DNA of 64,000 bases from Hymenochaete sp. R1 (lineage: Eukaryota > Basidiomycota > Agaricomycetes > Hymenochaetales > Hymenochaetaceae). Below are positions 59,812-64,000 of the stretch, in pieces. The notes beneath the pieces are model-generated. The model was not told the DNA's origin and ran no database searches. It was given only the letters and a program-made list of their open reading frames with translations. A program made the translations under genes and the position numbers. Positions within the stretch are counted from its first letter, which is position 1. Every line of letters starts with the position of its first letter. The DNA is taken from assembly GCA_019400425.1 (NCBI GenBank), contig JAFREE010000136.1:1-64000 (forward strand). Direction: 5' to 3'.

Positions 59812-62800
59812 ATGGCAGTCAACGAACGCCTTCAAAGGGTACTGTCGAGGCTTCAGAACCTGCCCGCAATCGCTCTTCCGACAGACTACCCGAGACCTGT
59901 GGGTACAGGCAAGGTCATCGAGGCCATCCGTACAACGGAGCTTACCGAGCAGGCATCCCTCAATCTCCTGAAACTTGCCTTGTATGATGACTCTGAAGAT
60001 AACGAACAACCTGAACAGAGCGATGCCGAAAAGAACAGTCCATCAGCTTTTCATATTTTGCTAGCTGCGTTCACGGTTCTGTTGCATAGGTACACCGCAG
60101 ACACAGACCTCATCATTGCTTCTTCCTCCGCGTCAGCTTCCGACCCGCTACTGTTGAGGCTCTCGGTCGAGCCGAAAGATCCGTTCTGGGCCGTGGTTCG
60201 CCGTGTGCAACATGTCGAAAGGGAGGCTGAGGACGATGTCGTTCCGTATTCATCTATAACCGAGGCACTCAAACTTGACGCGTCCCGTCCTCTTTTTCGT
60301 GTCCGCTTCTTCGACGAAACGGACTCGCCTCAAGACGATTTCGTCCGCTCTACAGGGCTCACGTCGGATCTGACTGTTTTCGTCGTAAGGCCGGCTGCAG
60401 CTTCATCCTCGCGTGCATCACTAGCTCCGCGTCTCTCCCTCCGTATTCTTTATAATTCATTGCTTTTCACTCCTACCCGTATCGATGCCATCCTCGATCA
60501 GCTCAATGCCCTTCTTCGTCGACTTGGCTCTGCACCTCTTTCGCCAGTGGGATCAATACCGTTACTCACACCCTCACAACGCGAGCATCTCCCCGATCCG
60601 ACTGGCGATCTCAATTGGTGCGACTTCAAGGGTGCAATAACCGATGTATTCACTCGTAATGCAAAGGAGCACCCGGAACGGCCATGCGTTATCCAGTATA
60701 AACAACCGACTTCGCCTTCGATAAACCGGGAACGTGCTGTCCATACTTACGGTACGATTCGTAAAGCCGCGAATATACTTGCGCACCATCTGTTGCAGGC
60801 AGGGGTACAGCGCGAAGAGGTTGTTATGGTATATGCGCACAGGTCCGTTGACCTCGTTGTTGCAGTCATGGCCGTTCTGAAGGCAGGTGCGACATTCTCA
60901 GTGATTGACCCGGCATATCCACCATCACGCCAAACGGTCTACCTTCAAGTTGCAAAGCCTCGAGCGCTCGTCGTACTGAAAGGCGCGGGGTCAATCAGTG
61001 CTACCGTTAGGGACTTTATTGAAAAGGAAGTAAAAATTAGGGTGGAGGTCCCCGCACTTGAGCTTCGGGAGGATGGTTCAATTTCTGGCGGTGTTCTGCC
61101 AGGATCGATTGACGACACCCTCGTAAGTAGGTACAATCTCGGCGACACAGACCCCAATGTTGCTCTTGGACCCGATAGTATCGGGACTCTGTCATTCACA
61201 ACTGGCAGTACGGGAATACCCAAGGGAGTTAGGGGGAGGCACTACAGTCTCACGCACTTTTTCCCTTGGATGAGTGAAAGATTTGAATTGGACGAGAAGT
61301 CAAGGTTCACGATGCTCAGTGGTATAGCACATGATCCAATACAGCGTGATAGTAAGTCAAATTTCTTCCCCTCGTCCCCTTTGAGCGCAAAATCAATCAT
61401 TCCTTCAGTGTTCACTCCCCTTTTCCTCGGTGCATCTCTTCATGTACCGACCGCTGAGGACATTGGAACTCCCGGAAAGCTTGCTGAGTGGATGGCCGAC
61501 AGTGAAGTGACAGTTACGCATCTTACACCCGCCATGGGCCAGCTCCTTTCTGCGCAAGCCACTCGTCAAATCCCAACTCTCAAATCGGCTTTTTTCGTAG
61601 GCGATGTCCTAACCAAACGTGATTGTCACCGCCTTCAGGCGCTCGCTGCCAATGTGCGTATCATTAATATGTACGGAACGACCGAAACGCAGCGAGCGGT
61701 GTCATATTTCCTCATCCCTTCAGTATCGGAAGATACAACTTTCCTTGCCGCTCAGAAAGAGATCATGCCTGCAGGCGTGGGGATGGTTGACGTCCAGTTA
61801 CTCGTAGTAAATCGGAGCGATCGGTCGGTTCCTTGCGCCATTGGAGAAGTCGGGGAAATCTACGTCCGTTCTGGAGGATTGGCAGAAGGATACAGTGACC
61901 CAGATGCAACTGCAGAAAAGTTCCTTAACAATTGGTTTGCGTCTGGGAAGCCGTGGCCCGATACGATCATGCACCCTCCTTCAGGCTTCGCCGGTCTCGA
62001 GTCGCGCCACTGGAAGGGAGTTCGCGACAGGATGTACCGCTCAGGGGATTTAGGAAGGTATTTACCCGATGGTGTCGTTGAATGCACGGGACGCGCAGAT
62101 GATCAAGTGAAAATTCGAGGTTTCCGTATCGAACTCGGTGAGATCGACACGTATTTGAGTCAGCATCCGCTTGTGAGGGAGAACATAACTTTGGTGAGGA
62201 GGGATAAGAACGAAGAAAAGACGCTTGTGAGCTATTTTGTTCCTCTGGATGGACCGGCACTGGAAGAGTACGCAAGCGATGCACCGGAGGAGGAAGGCGG
62301 TCGATCGTTGACATCTGGAATGCGCCGCTACAGACGTCTCATTAAAGATATCCGGGAGCACCTCAAAAAGAAACTCCCGAGTTACAGCGTGCCGACGGTC
62401 TTCGTGCCTCTTAGTCGTATGCCTCTCAATCCTAACGGCAAGATTGACAAACCAGCCCTCCCGTTCCCCGATACAGCAGAAGCTGCGAATGTCGCCCCTC
62501 AAGACAGCAAATCGACTACCTCCTCTACAGAAGCGCTCGTGCAACGCATCTGGTCAAGCATCCTGACAAGTGCTCCTCAACCGGTACCACTTGACGAGAG
62601 TTTTTTCGATCTCGGAGGCCACTCTATTCTTGCTACGCGCCTCATTTTTGAGATCAGAAAGGCGTTCGTTGTCGACGCACCTCTTGGCCTGGTGTTTGAT
62701 CATCCGACTGTACGCGAACAGGCATCAGCGTTAGATGTTTTGAGGAATGCTGACCTTGGCCTTGCCATTGGAGCAGGTCCGGCTTCCTCCGGATCGACGT

Positions 62801-64000
62801 TAATATCGAAGGATACTCTGGGTGTCACCCGAGTAAGCGCCACAGGAAAACCATCAGTAACGACACCTGCTGTCGAATACTCCAAAGATCTAGACATCTT
62901 ACTTCCGCATCTTAAAGCTACTTACGGCCCATTGCCACCGACATTTGCCAGCGCAGAACTCACCGTCTTTCTCACTGGTGCAACTGGGTTCTTGGGCGCC
63001 TTCATCTTGCGTGACTTGCTCTCGAGGGAGGCGCGCGTGGCAAAGGTTATTTGTCATGTTCGTGCTGCGTCTGCGCAGAAAGGTCTAGACCGACTTAAAG
63101 AGCTCTGTGTTGACCGAGGAGTGTGGGAGGATCGGTGGCTGAGTGAAAAGAGGGTGGACATAGTTGTGGGCGATCTCGCGCAAGACAAACTAGGATTTGA
63201 GGAAGGTGAATGGAAGAAGGTTGCTGAGGAAGCGGACGTCATCGTTCATAATGGAGCCCTAGTGAGTGTGATATCTTTGGTGTACTGTTAGGACTAAAGT
63301 CCTATTTTGATAGGTACACTGGGTATACCCTTATGAAAAACTTCGGGCAGCTAACGTCCTTTCAACGCTTTCAACAATCGAACTTGCCTCCACTGGTAAA
63401 CCAAAGGCCGTCATATTCGTGTCATCGACCGCAACACTCGAATGCGGACATTATGTTGCATTATCGGACCAACTTGCAGACGCAGGACCCGATGGTCGTG
63501 GGATCCCTGAGGATGATGACCTTGAAGGGGCTCGCGACGCTCTCAAGACGGGATACGGCCAGACAAAATGGGTTAGCGAGAGCCTCTTAATGGAAGCGGG
63601 AAGGAGAGGCCTGAAAGGGCATATCGTGAGACCCGGCTATGTGGTTGGGGATTCGCAATCAGCTGGTACGCTCCTGCATACTACTCCCGCAGCATAACAA
63701 TATAATTGACATATATTATTCAGTTACAAATACAGATGATTTCCTCTGGCGTCTCGTAAAGGGATGTATACAGCTTGGTCTCGTCCCAGATATCAACAAT
63801 TCCATAAACATGGTCCCAGTCGATCACGTCGCACGCATTGTCTCTCTGGCAGCCGTTTTCCCATTGTCGTCGTCTTCTGCATCTGCCTCTGAGTCCAGAG
63901 GATTCGAGCCTATAAACCACGCTCTGACTGTCCTCCATGTCACCGCCCGTCCTCCGCCGTCCTATAATGATCTCTTTTCTGCCCTCGGAAAGTACGGTTA
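59812..64000 (+). CDS. LYS2: L-2-aminoadipate reductase (LYS2), 3' part beyond window
   Basis: Reduces alpha-aminoadipate to its semialdehyde in fungal lysine biosynthesis, as an adenylation-thiolation-reductase protein that needs a phosphopantetheinyl transferase. Start MAVNERLQRVLSRLQNLPAI. Exons: 59812-61351, 61409-63261, 63314-63665 and 63724 to beyond 64000. An adenylation domain of LYS2 type is seen: SFTTGSTGIPKGVRGRHYSL, FTMLSGIAHDPIQRDMFTP, NMYGTTETQRAV, YRSGDLGRYLPDG, PLNPNGKIDKPALP. The carrier-protein motif is ESFFDLGGHSILATRL, with its modifiable Ser. The reductase NADPH motif is VFLTGATGFLGAFILRDLL. YGQTKW (YxxxK) and HIVRPGYVVGDS follow. The first intron (57 nt, no stop) reads through in frame and can be mistaken for coding. 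LYS2 is preferred over other NRPS-like reductases because of the segments flanking the core motifs. Confidence 0.95.

Noticed and set aside
59812..64000. Interpretation as a secondary-metabolite NRPS-like carboxylic acid reductase
   Set aside because: Segments flanking the adenylation motifs (RGRHYSLTHFFPWM, SGIAHDPIQRDMFTP) are those of LYS2, and the SES1/CPC1-site context fits primary metabolism.

Overview
The window is nuclear DNA of a filamentous basidiomycete, most likely a mushroom-forming agaricomycete. The evidence is genes cut by many 50-70 nt GT-AG introns, a LYS2-type aminoadipate reductase, a FunK1-type kinase, a P450/FAD-monooxygenase group, and a SET1 protein with an N-terminal RRM. 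There are no operons, rRNA, CRISPR arrays or complete transposons. I found no tRNA I could defend. Exon borders were placed by eye from splice motifs, reading phase and remembered family sequence.

Layout. 1-3.3 kb: gene-poor, with an uncharacterised minus-strand gene that needs an 18-nt exon. 3.8-6.2 kb (+): cytosolic prolyl-tRNA synthetase. 6.55-10.7 kb (-): mitochondrial isoleucyl-tRNA synthetase, divergent from a B-type cyclin (11.0-12.9 kb, +). 12.9-15.5 kb: long non-coding stretch with simple repeats and a cluster of AGTACT palindromes. 15.5-27.3 kb: metabolic island of two related FAD monooxygenases flanking a cytochrome P450, then an acyl-CoA synthetase. 28.5-31.9 kb: tandem pair of unknown coiled-coil-type proteins. 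32.9-35.1 kb (-): PTEN-like phosphatase. 36-40.6 kb (-): SET1 histone H3K4 methyltransferase. 42.1-42.3 kb: relic of a FunK1 kinase, next to an intact one at 43.5-46.35 kb (-). 48.25-51.2 kb (+): carboxylesterase with a histidine-rich insert. 52.0-54.9 kb (+): IML2/TTC39 family protein. 55.5-56.5 kb (-): unknown protein. 57.6-59.4 kb (-): cytosolic seryl-tRNA synthetase, divergent from LYS2 (59.8 kb to the end, +, cut by the window edge).

How the genes fit together. Most are housekeeping: three aminoacyl-tRNA synthetases, lysine biosynthesis, cell cycle, chromatin and phosphoinositide signalling. The SES1-LYS2 intergenic region holds a perfect TGAGTCA Gcn4/CPC1-type site, which suggests shared amino-acid-starvation control. 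The 15.5-27.3 kb island has the composition of a small oxidative or xenobiotic/secondary-metabolite group, but its substrate cannot be read from sequence. The most unusual parts are the tandem unknown pair (one with and one without an intron at the matching place), the large insert in the PTEN catalytic domain, and the intact/decayed FunK1 pair.
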